Shown here: positions 23,256 through 34,222 of the stretch, in pieces
How the letters are laid out: each line of letters starts with the position of its first letter
Numbering within the stretch: the stretch's first letter is position 1
NCBI GenBank assembly: GCA_003049465.1
Contig: PYSS01000006.1
Location: 226,818-290,817 of the forward strand
Direction of reading: 5' to 3'
Origin: Magnaporthiopsis rhizophila
Lineage: Eukaryota; Ascomycota; Sordariomycetes; Magnaporthales; Magnaporthaceae
Length of the DNA stretch: 64,000 bases
Made by a program: the position numbers and the translations under genes
Notes under the pieces: generated by a model
Told to the model about the DNA's origin: nothing
The model's database searches: none
What the model saw: only the letters and a program-made list of their open reading frames with translations

Positions 23256-24496
23256 TCCATTCTGATTCGTCCCGCGTGCCTTTTGTCTTGCGTCTTCTTT
23301 TTATTTTCTTGTACCTATTTAATGCTGGATGTTGACGACGTAACGGATAGGCACATCCCTCGACGAATATCACATGGAGCATGTAGCAAGCTTTGTTTGG
23401 TTTCCTATAATTGTCTACCTACGCAGTGATCCTTTCGATTGACCATTGCCATCATACTCCCTCGACCTGCCCTGGTTCTCCCGCACAAGTCCTACTTCTC
23501 TCTCTTCCAGCCATTCTCATGCTCCATCAACTGTAGTCGCCGATGGATCGCCGTTCGGCCCGAGAGTGACCCCGGGACGGGTTCCCGCCATGTGTTGGCC
23601 ATGAACGCCACGTCGGGCTACAACGCAGCCCTCGGAGGCAAAGGGTAGGCGAATTTGATCATCTCGAACCCGCCACACAATATTGACTGACTATCAGCTT
23701 CCGGCTTCTATCAGATATCATATTTTTCCCTCCCTTTCGTCCAAGAAAGGCCTAGTGGCCATCTAGTGTTCCCAACGATGCCCACTCACCGGATACCGGA
23801 CACGGTTGCAGCCATGCGCTCAGGTGCAGACGCAGGCGTTTCGATAGTTCCGCCCTTTTTGACAGATCAGCACGGAAACCTCCCTAAGAGAAGACGGTTC
23901 CATCGCTTGGATATTTATGCAACGCGCGCGATGATGTAAAATGTATTCGGTACCTGCATACCTTACATATGCACATGCCCAATTGATAAGATGAGACGTA
24001 GCCCGTCCGACTCTGCTGCCGGTATCCATCCACACATGTTAAAATATCGACGAGATGCGCAGAAAGAAAAAGCAAAGGGACCCTGCGGGATTCAAGCACG
24101 GCCGAGACGTACAGCAAAAGGGACGTTTTCCGCTGCATACCAAACGGCTGGTAGATAGGTACCTACCTATGCGTGCCCAGACAGGTTCGGGGCATGAATT
24201 TCCCGGAGCCGCGTGCAGCTGGTATTACAGACGCCCGGGCTCATCCATTCTTGTTTGCTTTTCCAACCGCCCAACGTCGCGGGGTCTTTTTTTTTTTTTT
24301 CTTCCTTTTTCTTTTACTTTTCTCCGTCCTATTCCCCGTCACCCGCTATTGGTCTTGGCGATGCTAGGCAGAACACATACAGTAGGATCAGCGGCATTAA
24401 AGGAAGAGAACGGAAGAAATAAAGGTTGGTTGATATGGAAGGGATGCAGCGAATAGGGCCGATCCCCGGGGTTGCATCCGAGAACGAAAACCCCTT

Positions 24497-24516
24497 GGGC
24501 TGGGCTGGGCTGGGCT
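24497..24516 (+). repeat. GGGCT tandem repeat, four units
   Basis: Four perfect GGGCT pentamers in intergenic DNA, followed by a degenerate GAGCC. Confidence 0.85.
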
Positions 24517-27500
24517 GAGCCGGCGAAAAAGATTCGTAGTGGCCAAGACATTCGTCTTTGTCGCTCCTTTTGCTGTGCATAATCCAAGAGGAGAAACATG
24601 CAAAGGCAAAAGTCCACCAGACAAGGGTGAATAACTCTTGCAAGCTTTGAGCACACCCCTCTTCGCGCGTTCCATTGTAGTTTCTTATTCCTTCGTTTTT
24701 CTTGGCTCGGAAACGCTGGACGCATGAAAGATGAAAACGAGGAACAAACCAACGCCGAAGCCACGAATCCTTTCGGGGAGTTCGTTTGCTGCCCGGCCGA
24801 ATGATTTGCCCCTTGAAAAAAGGGCTTGTACTGGTGCCGTAGAAAGCAAGCCGCACGGCCTTTGGTTAATCTGCCGCGCAGCTTTCATTCGTCCGCCGCC
24901 GTGTTGGTCAAGGGAGAGATGGTTGTTTGATATGCCTGGTGGTCAGAGCACAAACGGCTCCTGCAGCTGGGCACCAAAAGTATTTATCCCTGACAACGAC
25001 GACTTTCGCCTCTTGATACCGGGATTTGGCTGACCATACGAGGTTTCGCCTTCCTATCTTTGCAGGTCGCCTTCCAACTTGACGTTTCTCTCGCAATGGT
25101 GGAGATGCGTACCAGGTGGCTGCCCACATGTACATGTATGTAGCACTCGCCCTGGGTTGGGGCTGCCATTTGTTCCAGTCGGTGTCGTTTTAGTTCCGCC
25201 GCTTCCTAGGTATCGTGACATGTCCAAGCGTCCCCACACCTGCCTCAGCACAGATCCAGGCACGGAGCAGGCGCTCGTGTGCTATCTTTTTGGGAACGGA
25301 AGGGCTGGAATGTTGGTGATTGGCAGCCCGTGCGGCACGCCCTTTGTGATCGCGGGTGCGCATAAAAAACTTTAAAAATATACAAGGAAAATATCCTACA
25401 TAATTCGATGTCCTGGATCTCTGGGCGCATGGATTGTTCGTGCATGGAGGGGGAGCGACCCAGAAAGGGTGGGGCGAGCTCCACCAACAAAGCTCACCTG
25501 GCATTGGCGGCCGGCAGGGTCAAGCCCCACTGCCAGCCCGAGCCAGCTGCCCACTTGGGGAGGAGTTTAGGGAGTTGTGGCCCGCTGCGGCTGCGGACAG
25601 AGCACGAGCAGGCAGAACATCGCGACTGACTAGCACCGACGTCCTCCCAGCACACGATGTGTATACCGAGTGCTACCGTGGCGGTCGGTGGCCAGTGCAA
25701 CCCCTCCCACGCCGAAGAATCCGAGTGTGCATCTTTCCGTTTCGAGTCAAGGGCCGGCCGGCCCTCGGCCTGGAGACTGTCCAAAAATCGATCAAGAGGT
25801 TATGCTTGACTTGACAGCTGACCGGCGTGGACTGTGAAAGAAAGGGAGAAAAGGGACCCCAAGACAACGACAACAACAACCACCAGGGGTCGACCCAAGA
25901 ATGATGGGACGGGTATTCGGACGACGGCCAAGAATAAGGACAAGATGATTAATGCAAATCACTACGAGCCCGGCAGGCATGTGATGATGATGCGACACAT
26001 AGCACTGGGTTTCTGCATTGGCGATATGAGCATGCAAGACAGCCCAGCCCGGCAGATGAAGAGAGGATTAGCCCCCTCGACAGGGTATGCTAGCCCATCT
26101 GCCCCGCGCACAACGCAAAAAAAAAAAAAAAAGGATTGAGGATGTGCAAGTGGTAAGGATGGGGGATGCCGGTCCGGACAGGCTTGACGGGAAGACGTGC
26201 CGATAAAACGAAAGCAGGATGGTTTAAGTGAATGATCGACCGAGACGAGAACCCAACAAATCCCCGCGGGTGTTGCTCAACTCGGCATCGGTTTCGGCAA
26301 GACTACGTACCAGGTGCCTGCCTGCCTGCCATCCTGCCTAGTCCGCAGTGGCAGCGAGCTTGACTTGACTGGTCGCAACTGAAAGCATCTTGGCGTACTA
26401 GGACAGCTCATGATGCCCGACAGGGAATTGCCTCTATGGCGTATAGTGAGCTTGCGCCCGACTCGTTGGCTTAATGCTCAGTTCAGTCGAGAACCCGCCC
26501 GCCTCTGCCCCAACGGCAGCGGCTTGTGGTCTAGAGAGTGGGAACGCGCGCGACGATCGATCGCTACTTAGCCGCCCGCAAAGCATGGAGATGCCATGCC
26601 GGTCGCTGGTCCATCGAAAGAAGCACTCGAGTCCCGTTTTTTTTTTTTTCGTTCTCCATTTACGCCCACGCCTCGTATCCTTTCTTTCTCTATTTTTTTT
26701 TTTTTTCATTCCGGAAGCAAGCGGGTGATACAGGGCAATCCGGGGCGGCAGGACACGCGATAAAGAAGCCAACCTCCACGAGGTACCTCCATATCGTAGA
26801 AGGATGGGGCAAAATACGTATCGAGGAACGCAAGTCGTCGTTGAAATTAACTGCAAAGTCAAATCCCCCATACCGCCGCCGACTGTTGACTTTTCGATCT
26901 TTCTTCTTTCTTCTCCTTGCGCAGGGAGTGGAGGCAAAAAAAGGGAAAAAAAAAGAAAAGAACAGAAAAGGGGCATCAGCTATCAGCCCGTCGTGTCGTG
27001 TTACGCCAAACGCTCGTTCCCCTCATCCGAAGGGCGTCGGCGGCGCACCGCCAGGGGTTCGATCTAGCGTCGAAGTCGCAAGCCACGGGCGCCGGAGTGT
27101 CCTGTCCGCCCCAGCCCAACCAGCTCCGAGGTCAAGCTCGCTCCTCTAGACGAGAAGGCTGTTTTAGTGATCATCACGGAATCCTCCGTCTTCTCCACGG
27201 GTCTCCGCCTTGGGGCATGGACCTCTGTTTATTTCAAGAGCTGCTGGTGGCGGGCTCAGCGTGGCTGCACTGATCATATGGTGCCGCCTAGTGCTTGCCC
27301 GCCCATCATCTTTTCCACCCCAAGCCCATCCCATGGACGTGCATGCACGCACCTGTGCCTGGTCCGGACTGTGACGCCTGCTGCATAGGGTGATGGGTAG
27401 TGGGCTAAATCGGCACATGGGAGCGGTCGGTTGGTAGACGAGATGGTCTTGTCCTCGGACGCACACTCCAATGTCTTGGCTTGGGTGTGTGTGGTGTGTG

Positions 27501-28124
27501 TGTGCCACCTCCACAGCCCCTAGTCGCCGGGACCCGGCCAGGTGGGAGCCGGTTGTTGGACGAAAAAGACCCGGCCTTCATCTCGCTTCCTGCAGCCCCC
27601 CCGGTCCCCTCAGGCGGCATCCATGCACCGTACACCAAGTCTGCAGCTCGACTTGAGGTGTTGTTGGAAAAGGATTCACGCGCCTCCTCTCTTTCGTGCC
27701 TCGGCCTGGCTGCTGGCTAGGTGGGCATCAGGCGGCCCCAAGATGGAGTTGACTGGGGCCGGCTGGGGAACCAGGGGCACCAGCTTGCAGTAGGGGCCCC
27801 GGCCGGTGCTTGCCGAGCTCGGTTGCAGCAGGGCACTCGGACCACACTACCAGGGCCACAGAGGGGCCCCACAAAGGCAGGCCCTCCGACTGGGGTCTGC
27901 CAGTTTGAGTCGCACGTCCCACTGGCGGCGGAGAACCCTTGCGACAGATTCCAAGACGATCCCTTCATCCAAGATTCGGAAACAGGGGAGGGCTATCGGT
28001 GCATCAATCAATCCATCATCCTGTCCAAGCAGGCCTGGCACAGGCCAGCGCGCGAGAGAGTTGCAGTTGCCCCCCAGGCCGCCCCCCTTGTGCTTGGCTC
28101 GTGGGCCGTCTGGTCCCGTCCGTC

Positions 28125-28127
<3 letters not shown>

Positions 28128-28180
<53 letters not shown>

Positions 28181-28212
28181 TNNNNNNNNNNTTTTTTTTT
28201 TTTTTTTTTTTT
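28128..28212 (+). repeat. Long poly-T tract containing an assembly gap
   Basis: 52 T (28128-28179), then GT, ten N (28182-28191), and another T run of at least 21. The true length is unresolved. Confidence 0.9.
28182..28191. other. Assembly gap (10 N)
   Basis: Ten N inside a poly-T tract; the gap was evidently caused by the homopolymer. Confidence 0.95.
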
Positions 28213-29380
28213 CTTTTTCTTTTTCTTTTTTTTTCCCTTGTCGTACTCTTGACGGGGCGGCTGCTTGTTCTGCTCAATTGCTTTCTGCTCACACGGCCAG
28301 GCCACATAACCTAAGCCCCCGCTCCGTTCGCCGGCCCGTTCTCGCTCGAGCTTCTCGGTGCTTCTCGAGCTTGTTCTTTGTGTTCTTCTCCCGCAGTCTT
28401 CGCTGAGCCACCGCCTTTGGACGTCCAATCCAATCCGTCCGCATTCGACCGCCGCAGACGTCGCCGTGTCCATCAATTGCCCCGATCTGGACAAGACGTA
28501 AAAAGCGTGCCGGTTTCTGGCCGCCGGGGAATCCTAGGCGCACGCGCTCCTACACAGATTTGCTACCGGGCTACTCCGCCTATCACATATCAACATCAAC
28601 GCCATCAGCAGCCACTTTGACCTCGCTGTCAAACTGGCTCGTCGCCCGCCGCCGGCTTGCATCTGTAGCCTTCACTCACACACAAACTCAGACACACATC
28701 GCTCGCACAGTCCCCAGACTTGCGCGGTCGGATAGCCATTCGCCTCTCGCTAACCAGTTGGGGGCTAGCGCGTCTTGTAAGTGGTGCCAAGCAGGTGGCC
28801 TCTGCACCCGGTTCCTCACGGAAAGCCGCAGCAGCTCACGCGGGTCATGGGACAGGCATCTTGTACTCGGCCACTCCCAAGAAGTACTCTTTCATCGCGC
28901 AAATTCGTGGCGACGCCTAGGTAGGCTCCGGAGACCCAATCGCTCCAGTCATTTCTCCTCATTTCTCACTCAACGCACCCAACACCTGCGCCTGTGCGCC
29001 ACCAAAAGCCCTCCACATTTTACTAGCGACGCTGGCGTTTCGAGCCGGGAGGGGCGTGTGAACAACCATCTTCAGTTCGCCAAGCCCAACCTTGGATGTG
29101 GTACCTCTTCGTTTACCTTTTCCCTCTCCCTCTCCATTGACTTTCATATATCGTGGGCACCAGAAACGGGGAGGTACACCATCCTTCCGAGCCCATAACA
29201 ACCGCTACCCATGGTCTTCTTTTTCCACCTGTCACAACTGGATCCTACCGTCTTCCTTTCTGCATCCACCGTCTGGGCGAGGTGCTGACCGTCTGCTTTG
29301 CTATTGGGCAGCATCGGCGGGGCCATGCCTTGCAGGAGGCGCCGGGAACCAGCAGGAATCTGAGAATTGAGACGGCAGAC

Positions 29381-29404
29381 AAAAAAAAAAAAAAAAAAAA
29401 AAAA
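29381..29404 (+). repeat. Poly-A run
   Basis: 24 consecutive A about 460 bp upstream of the HSF-type gene start codon. Confidence 0.9.
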
Positions 29405-29861
29405 GGTGCACTAGCAGAAGCAACACAAGCAGCCCACTGCCACCAACCTCGAGCTCGCGATTGTACCGAGCAGACGCACGCACTCGAACTCCCCAAGACA
29501 AAGAAGCTCCGGCACGCACCCACCTGTCTTGTATTGCCTTTGCTTTCGGCACACCACCGAGGGCGGACGGCATCAAGTGCAGCCCCTGACCCGCCTCGAT
29601 AATTTTCTGCTGAGAATGCGATAGGTGTGCCCCCCACGACCCCCGCCTTTGCACCCTCGCCAGCCAAGCACCAAGCACGCTCCCGACCCAACTCCGCTCC
29701 TCCGGTCGGGACGAATCCCCCTTTTTCCGCGCCCCTTGGGACAAAGCCTTCCCGACCCCGTTCAGACGCCGTCAACCCACACCACCATCCACACCACGGC
29801 AGCTCGTGGTCAATTGGCAAACTGCAGAAGCTGACTGTTACCGCATTCCCCCGCAGTGCAA

Positions 29862-32026
29862 ATGGCGACCGCGATTGAAACGGCGCATCGAAGCCACCTG
29901 GCCGAAATGCGAGATAGCGACCCCATCGTCTCCCGAACCGTTCCCATCCTCACCCCGACCATCCAGATGTCCGCCCCCTCCCCGGGCGAGCCAATGGAGA
30001 TCACTACCCCCACGAGCTCTGCTCCTCCCTCGGCCACAAAGAGCCCCGACAGCGACGTCAATGGCCACGGCCTGGGCTCTGGCGCCACCGGTGAACAGAG
30101 GAGCACCACCCCAAAAATGGAACAGCACCCCATGCCTGGCGTCATGCCCGCCCCGGCCGCCGCCGCCCCTGCCGTCCACCAGCCCAAGATAGTTCAGACG
30201 GCATTCATCCACAAGCTCTACAAGTAAGATGAGAGAGCGCCCCCCGCGCCAGCCCGCCGTCGCCTTGGGCCTTTTTCGACCCTTGATCTGACATTATTGC
30301 CTTTGCGCTCGCAGCATGTTGGAAGATCCCAACATACAACATCTGATCTCGTGGTCCCATTCCCAGGAGAGCTTTATCATGTCGCCTTCAAACGACTTTT
30401 CAAAAGTTTTGGCGTACGTACCCGCCGCCTCCACCTGGGGTCAATGGCACGACGAGCTGACCACGGCGCCCCTCGCAGACAATATTTCAAGCACACCAAC
30501 ATCTCGTCTTTCGTAAGGCAGCTCAACATGTATGGGTTCCACAAAGGTACGCACTCCGAAGTTTGTCCTGGACCTGCGCCAGGGACGCCATCTGCCAGAC
30601 CAGATGACAGAAGCTAATCGAGGATCCAGTGAGCGATGTTTTCCACAACGGAAACGACTCGACACTCTGGGAATTCAAGCACGGGAACGGCAACTTCAAA
30701 AGGGGAGATCTGGTCGGGCTACGCGAAATAAAGCGTCGCGCCTCGCGCCATGCGCTTGTTCATAAGGAGTACAACCAACAGCGACCGACGCCTCCGCAGC
30801 CTGGCACTCCCGCCGAGCCTATGCCGATCCCTGAAGGCCATCCCGATCCCCGCCTCGCCAACATGGAACACATGGTCTACGACATGTCGTCGAGGTTGCA
30901 GCGCAACGAGGAGACCACCCACTACCTGCATATCAAGCAACAGGCCGTCATGGATACTGTTACCCGACTCCTGCAACTCAACTCGGAGCTCGCGCGTATC
31001 GTTCTCACACTCGTTCCTAACCCTGAGAATCCTACCCACAGAGAAGGTAAGTGGTGTTGGCCCGCCCCTCCCAGCACCTAATCACGGAGGACGGTAGGCT
31101 CCCCCTCCCACGCCTTGTTTTGGACTAACATGATTCTCCTCTACTCCACAGTAGTCGCGCTGCAAACAAATCTGCAGAGACATGTCGATATAATCCGGAC
31201 CTTGGACGAACCACACGACCAGCCCCTTCCCAGCAGCCGACAGTACTTCTCACATCTTGACAACGCTCCCGTTTCGCCCCGCCAGCTTCCGCAAGATGAC
31301 CCCCGTCGCCAGACCCTGGCTGTCCCGCAGCCGCGACAATCCAACTACTATAGGCCTCCCGTCCCTTCGAACCTGTCCGTCAGCACTCGGCGACCGTACG
31401 GATCCATCGGCTCGGGCACGACGGCGACCCAGCCTTCCCCGTCCTCCATGCGACCGCAGCCGCCCCCGCCACCCCCGGCTCCCCACCCACTCGCAAATGT
31501 GGAGCTGCCACCGAGCAGCTTGACGCGTCGACACACCTCTGCGGACATCCGCGCTCACGGATGGCCGCCTGCTCCTGTGACCGGCACGTCCCCATTTGCT
31601 TCTGGCCCACCATCTACACAATGGCCTTCATCGCCGAATAGGGCCGTGGGATCCGAAGACCAGCGCATCAGGGACTCCTTTTCGTCATACTCGCTCCAGC
31701 CGCTCAACTCCCACCAGCAGCAGCACCACCAGCCACCGCCACCGCAAAGAGATCAGCACCACCCGCAGCACAGGCCGCCATCTCGACCCGAATCGCCGCC
31801 CCCGCCCTTCTCGAATGGAGGTAGCGGCCTGGATACACTGACGAACTGGTCTTGGGGCTCGGCCGGACGAAACAGCAGCTTGGCGGTCAAGGACAACTCT
31901 TTGCCACCCACGCGCAGGGGCAGCATGGCGCACATCCTCAACCCGACCGACACAGCCGAGGTAGCAAATGAAGATGGGGACGGCCCACGCGGGGACGACG
32001 ACCGCAAGCGAAAACGACTCGTATGA
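29862..32026 (+). CDS. sfl1: HSF-type transcription factor, Sfl1/HSF2-like
   Basis: Nuclear DNA-binding regulator of the heat-shock-factor family. Yeast Sfl1 represses flocculation genes downstream of cAMP/PKA; filamentous orthologues influence growth, stress tolerance and virulence. Exons 29862-30223, 30315-30413, 30479-30546, 30630-31046, 31152-32026 give 606 aa. The HSF DNA-binding domain starts near residue 109 (FIHKLYNMLEDPNIQHLISW) and continues through SFVRQLNMYGFHKV and LWEFKHGNGNFKRGDL to about 225; it is split by three short introns. A heptad region follows (MEHMVYDMSSRLQRNEETTH to LARIVLTLV), typical of HSF oligomerisation. The C-terminal half is Pro/His/Gln/Ser-rich and ends in a basic RKRKRLV, a possible nuclear signal. 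I chose the ATG at 29862; it follows a strong acceptor-like CCCCGCAG, suggesting a leader intron. Confidence 0.92.
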
Positions 32027-33188
32027 CCACACCCCCCGGTCGGCGGCTAAGACACGGGATTCTGGACATAATTTTTGGATACACTTCCACAAGCACCCAC
32101 CAGCCGTGCCTAGCATTGAAGTTTATAGTGGAACCCCTCACTTCACTGCCTAGTCCTTTTCTGCACCCCTGATGTCGGGTCCCGCGGCAGCGAGATATCC
32201 GGCACGTGCGAGTTTACACACTCGACTGCCGATTACCCAACATGTTTCGGCACCACACCCTGACGCTTTGCGACCGTCACCATCATCATACTGTCCATCT
32301 TTTGCTTCTCGAGAGGCGGATCTAAGGGATAAATCGCCTATTTGCACATATTCGACACGTTTCATTTTTTTCTTTGTTTTTCTGATAATGGAGGGTCGAT
32401 CGTGCGACATCCCCATCATCCCGGTTGAGCCTTTGGAAAACGAGAAGGGCGTACCAGGTCTCATTTTTTTGAAGGTCTTTGTCTTTGGTCTCTGTTTATT
32501 TAGTCTCCTCTCTTTCCATCTCAACCCGGTTTTACTCTGGCCTTCTTTCTCTCCTTGCGCTGACATCATTTGGGGACTGTGGTGGTATACCAATGGTCAA
32601 CGGAGGAAAGCCCTGTTTCCCCCTGTCTATTTTGTTTCAGGTTAATCACCTGCCATTTGTTTTATCTTCTCCTAAATTTCCAACACTTTCTCTCACTTCC
32701 AACCTATCTTTTCCTTGACTATCTATATCTGTTTTTTTGTCAACGACGTATCTGGAAAGGGAAATAATCGTTTTGGTAATGTTTTTTTTTTTTTGTATTG
32801 ATAGCACATTCTTGGCTTTCTGGTGTAATGCGAATCCTTTTTTGTTGCAAACTTGATTCTGAACGGGCGGATCGGAGTCGGTGCGGGTTTGATATATAGC
32901 GTGCCTGCTTTCTGCGGACAGGTTGACTCCGTTATTTCCTGTGGCCAGCCAGGCTCATTGGCCTCCATTGTGATGTGATGCTGTGAGTTAGGTGTGCCTT
33001 GAGGTGTGTTGAGGTATTCCACGTGGGCTGTTGTCCACGCAGCGAACTATTCCTGGAGCCCATCTAGCCCTGCAGTAAAGAGACGCCCTATGTATACCCT
33101 CTTGCCCGGCAGTTTGCGCCGACATTTACACCTCGAATTATGGGAAGCGCATTGCTATTACTATACTATAATGACTTGAGTTCCTGGT
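32027..33188. other. Convergent intergenic region
   Basis: 1.16 kb between the HSF-type gene and the Lys-rich protein gene. T-rich, with several T runs (for example 32783-32794); consistent with 3' UTRs. No gene seen. Confidence 0.6.
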
Positions 33189-33950
33189 CTATTTTGTAGC
33201 GCCGCTTTTCTTCTTGCCATGCTTCTTTTTGCGCTTCTTCCTCCTGTGCGACGCAGCAGCTCCGTCGCCACCACTGTCCCCGTGCGGCGGCGATCCTAAA
33301 GGCGCGGCAGCGGCAGCGGCAAAGGCAGCAGCAGCAGCATCTCTTGTTGTCGTGCTCTCGTCGCCGTCGTTTCCGTCGTCGTCCTTTTTCTCAACAGCAG
33401 CAACGGCCCTCTTTTTGCGCCCGAGTGCAGTCCGGCCTTGCTCCTCGTCCTCGTCCCCGTCGCTGTCGTCGTCGGCTCGCAGCCTCCGCTTCTTGCCGTC
33501 CGCGCCGGCTGCCTGGGACCGGGACCTCGTGCCCCGCCCGAGCAGGCGCGCGCGCAGCTTGTCGTCGGCGGCGGCGGGGCCAGCCTTGGGCGGGGGCGCG
33601 GGCACGTGGCCCAGCCCTGCATTGGCCGCGCCGGCTGCCCCGCGGAGGATGGCGATGTTGTCGCCGTCGTCTTCGTCGTCGTCGTCGTCGTCGTCAGCGG
33701 CGGCGGCGCGGCGGGATCGGGTGGGTTTGAGGGAGTCGGTGGCTGATGCCTTAAGGGAGGAGAAGGAGGCGTCGGGTCTAGATGGGTTCTGGGGCCTTTT
33801 TGTCGAGGTGGAGGAGGAGGATGGGGTTTTGCGCAGCCCTGTGAGGTTCGAGAAGCGGGCGAGGGAGAGGGCGATGCGGTTGTTGAGCTCGGCTACGGCG
33901 GCGTGGGTTGGGAGCTTGGGCCGGTCTTGGCCTTCGTCTGGGGGAGCCAT
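33189..33950 (-). CDS. Lys/Asp-rich probable nuclear protein (DUF3245-like?)
   Basis: Single exon, 253 aa from MAPPDEGQDRPKLP; the upstream in-frame codon is GTG, so I use this ATG. A short helical N-terminus (HAAVAELNNRIALSLARFSN) is followed by disordered, highly charged sequence. There is an acidic run (ADDDDDDDEDDGD), a central block DDKLRARLLGRGTRSRS, the acidic-basic EDEEQGRTALGRKKR, an Ala-rich stretch and a C-terminal RRKKRKKKHGKKKSG that looks like a nucleolar/nuclear signal. The DKLRxxLLG and EExGRxxxxxRKKR blocks recall the fungal DUF3245 family, but the SWL-type N-terminal motif I would expect is absent, so this is tentative. Role unknown; ribosome biogenesis is only a possibility suggested by composition. 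Confidence 0.6.
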   Translation of the reverse strand: MAPPDEGQDRPKLPTHAAVAELNNRIALSLARFSNLTGLRKTPSSSSTSTKRPQNPSRPDASFSSLKASATDSLKPTRSRRAAAADDDDDDDEDDGDNIAILRGAAGAANAGLGHVPAPPPKAGPAAADDKLRARLLGRGTRSRSQAAGADGKKRRLRADDDSDGDEDEEQGRTALGRKKRAVAAVEKKDDDGNDGDESTTTRDAAAAAFAAAAAAPLGSPPHGDSGGDGAAASHRRKKRKKKHGKKKSGATK

Positions 33951-34222
33951 CTTTCCCACTTACTGCTGCGCGGCTCGCCAGAGATGGTTTGTTGAAAAGA
34001 CGTGGGCGGGTAGATAGGAAACCTTTTGGCGAGGTGGACGAGGATTGAAAATAAAGTGGGGCTATACTCTATCTAATCGGATCGCAGCCTGCCCGGGCTG
34101 ACGCCATCAGCTCCTTCGCCATTGCCCAGTCCTGCACGACACACGCGAAACCGGTCGACATATATACATGGTACAGGCTTTGGCGGAACTCGATCCGTTC
34201 CCCTTGGAGCTGCGACGAATCA

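Larger units (their letters stand above)
23256..29861. other. Large gene-poor interval (6.6 kb) upstream of the HSF-type gene
   Basis: No frame in this region has recognisable protein features; those present are short, overlapping on both strands and of low-complexity composition. It includes A/T homopolymers (26116-26131, 28128-28179, 29381-29404), a GGGCT pentamer repeat (24497-24516), and an assembly gap at 28182-28191. The last 1.5 kb is pyrimidine-rich and probably the promoter and leader of the downstream transcription factor gene. A GTAAGT at 28777 and a CCCCGCAG at 29848-29855 could delimit a leader intron. Confidence 0.5.

Noticed and set aside
24329..24856. 175-codon minus-strand frame in the large gene-poor interval
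   Set aside because: Spans the GGGCT repeat, has mixed random composition and no motif.
26434..27273. Overlapping frames with poly-Phe and poly-Lys runs
   Set aside because: They arise from translating T and A homopolymers; not coding.
28560..29198. 212-codon plus-strand frame upstream of the HSF-type gene
   Set aside because: Ser/Thr/Arg-rich with no domain; it overlaps the likely promoter and leader and is better explained as non-coding pyrimidine-rich sequence.
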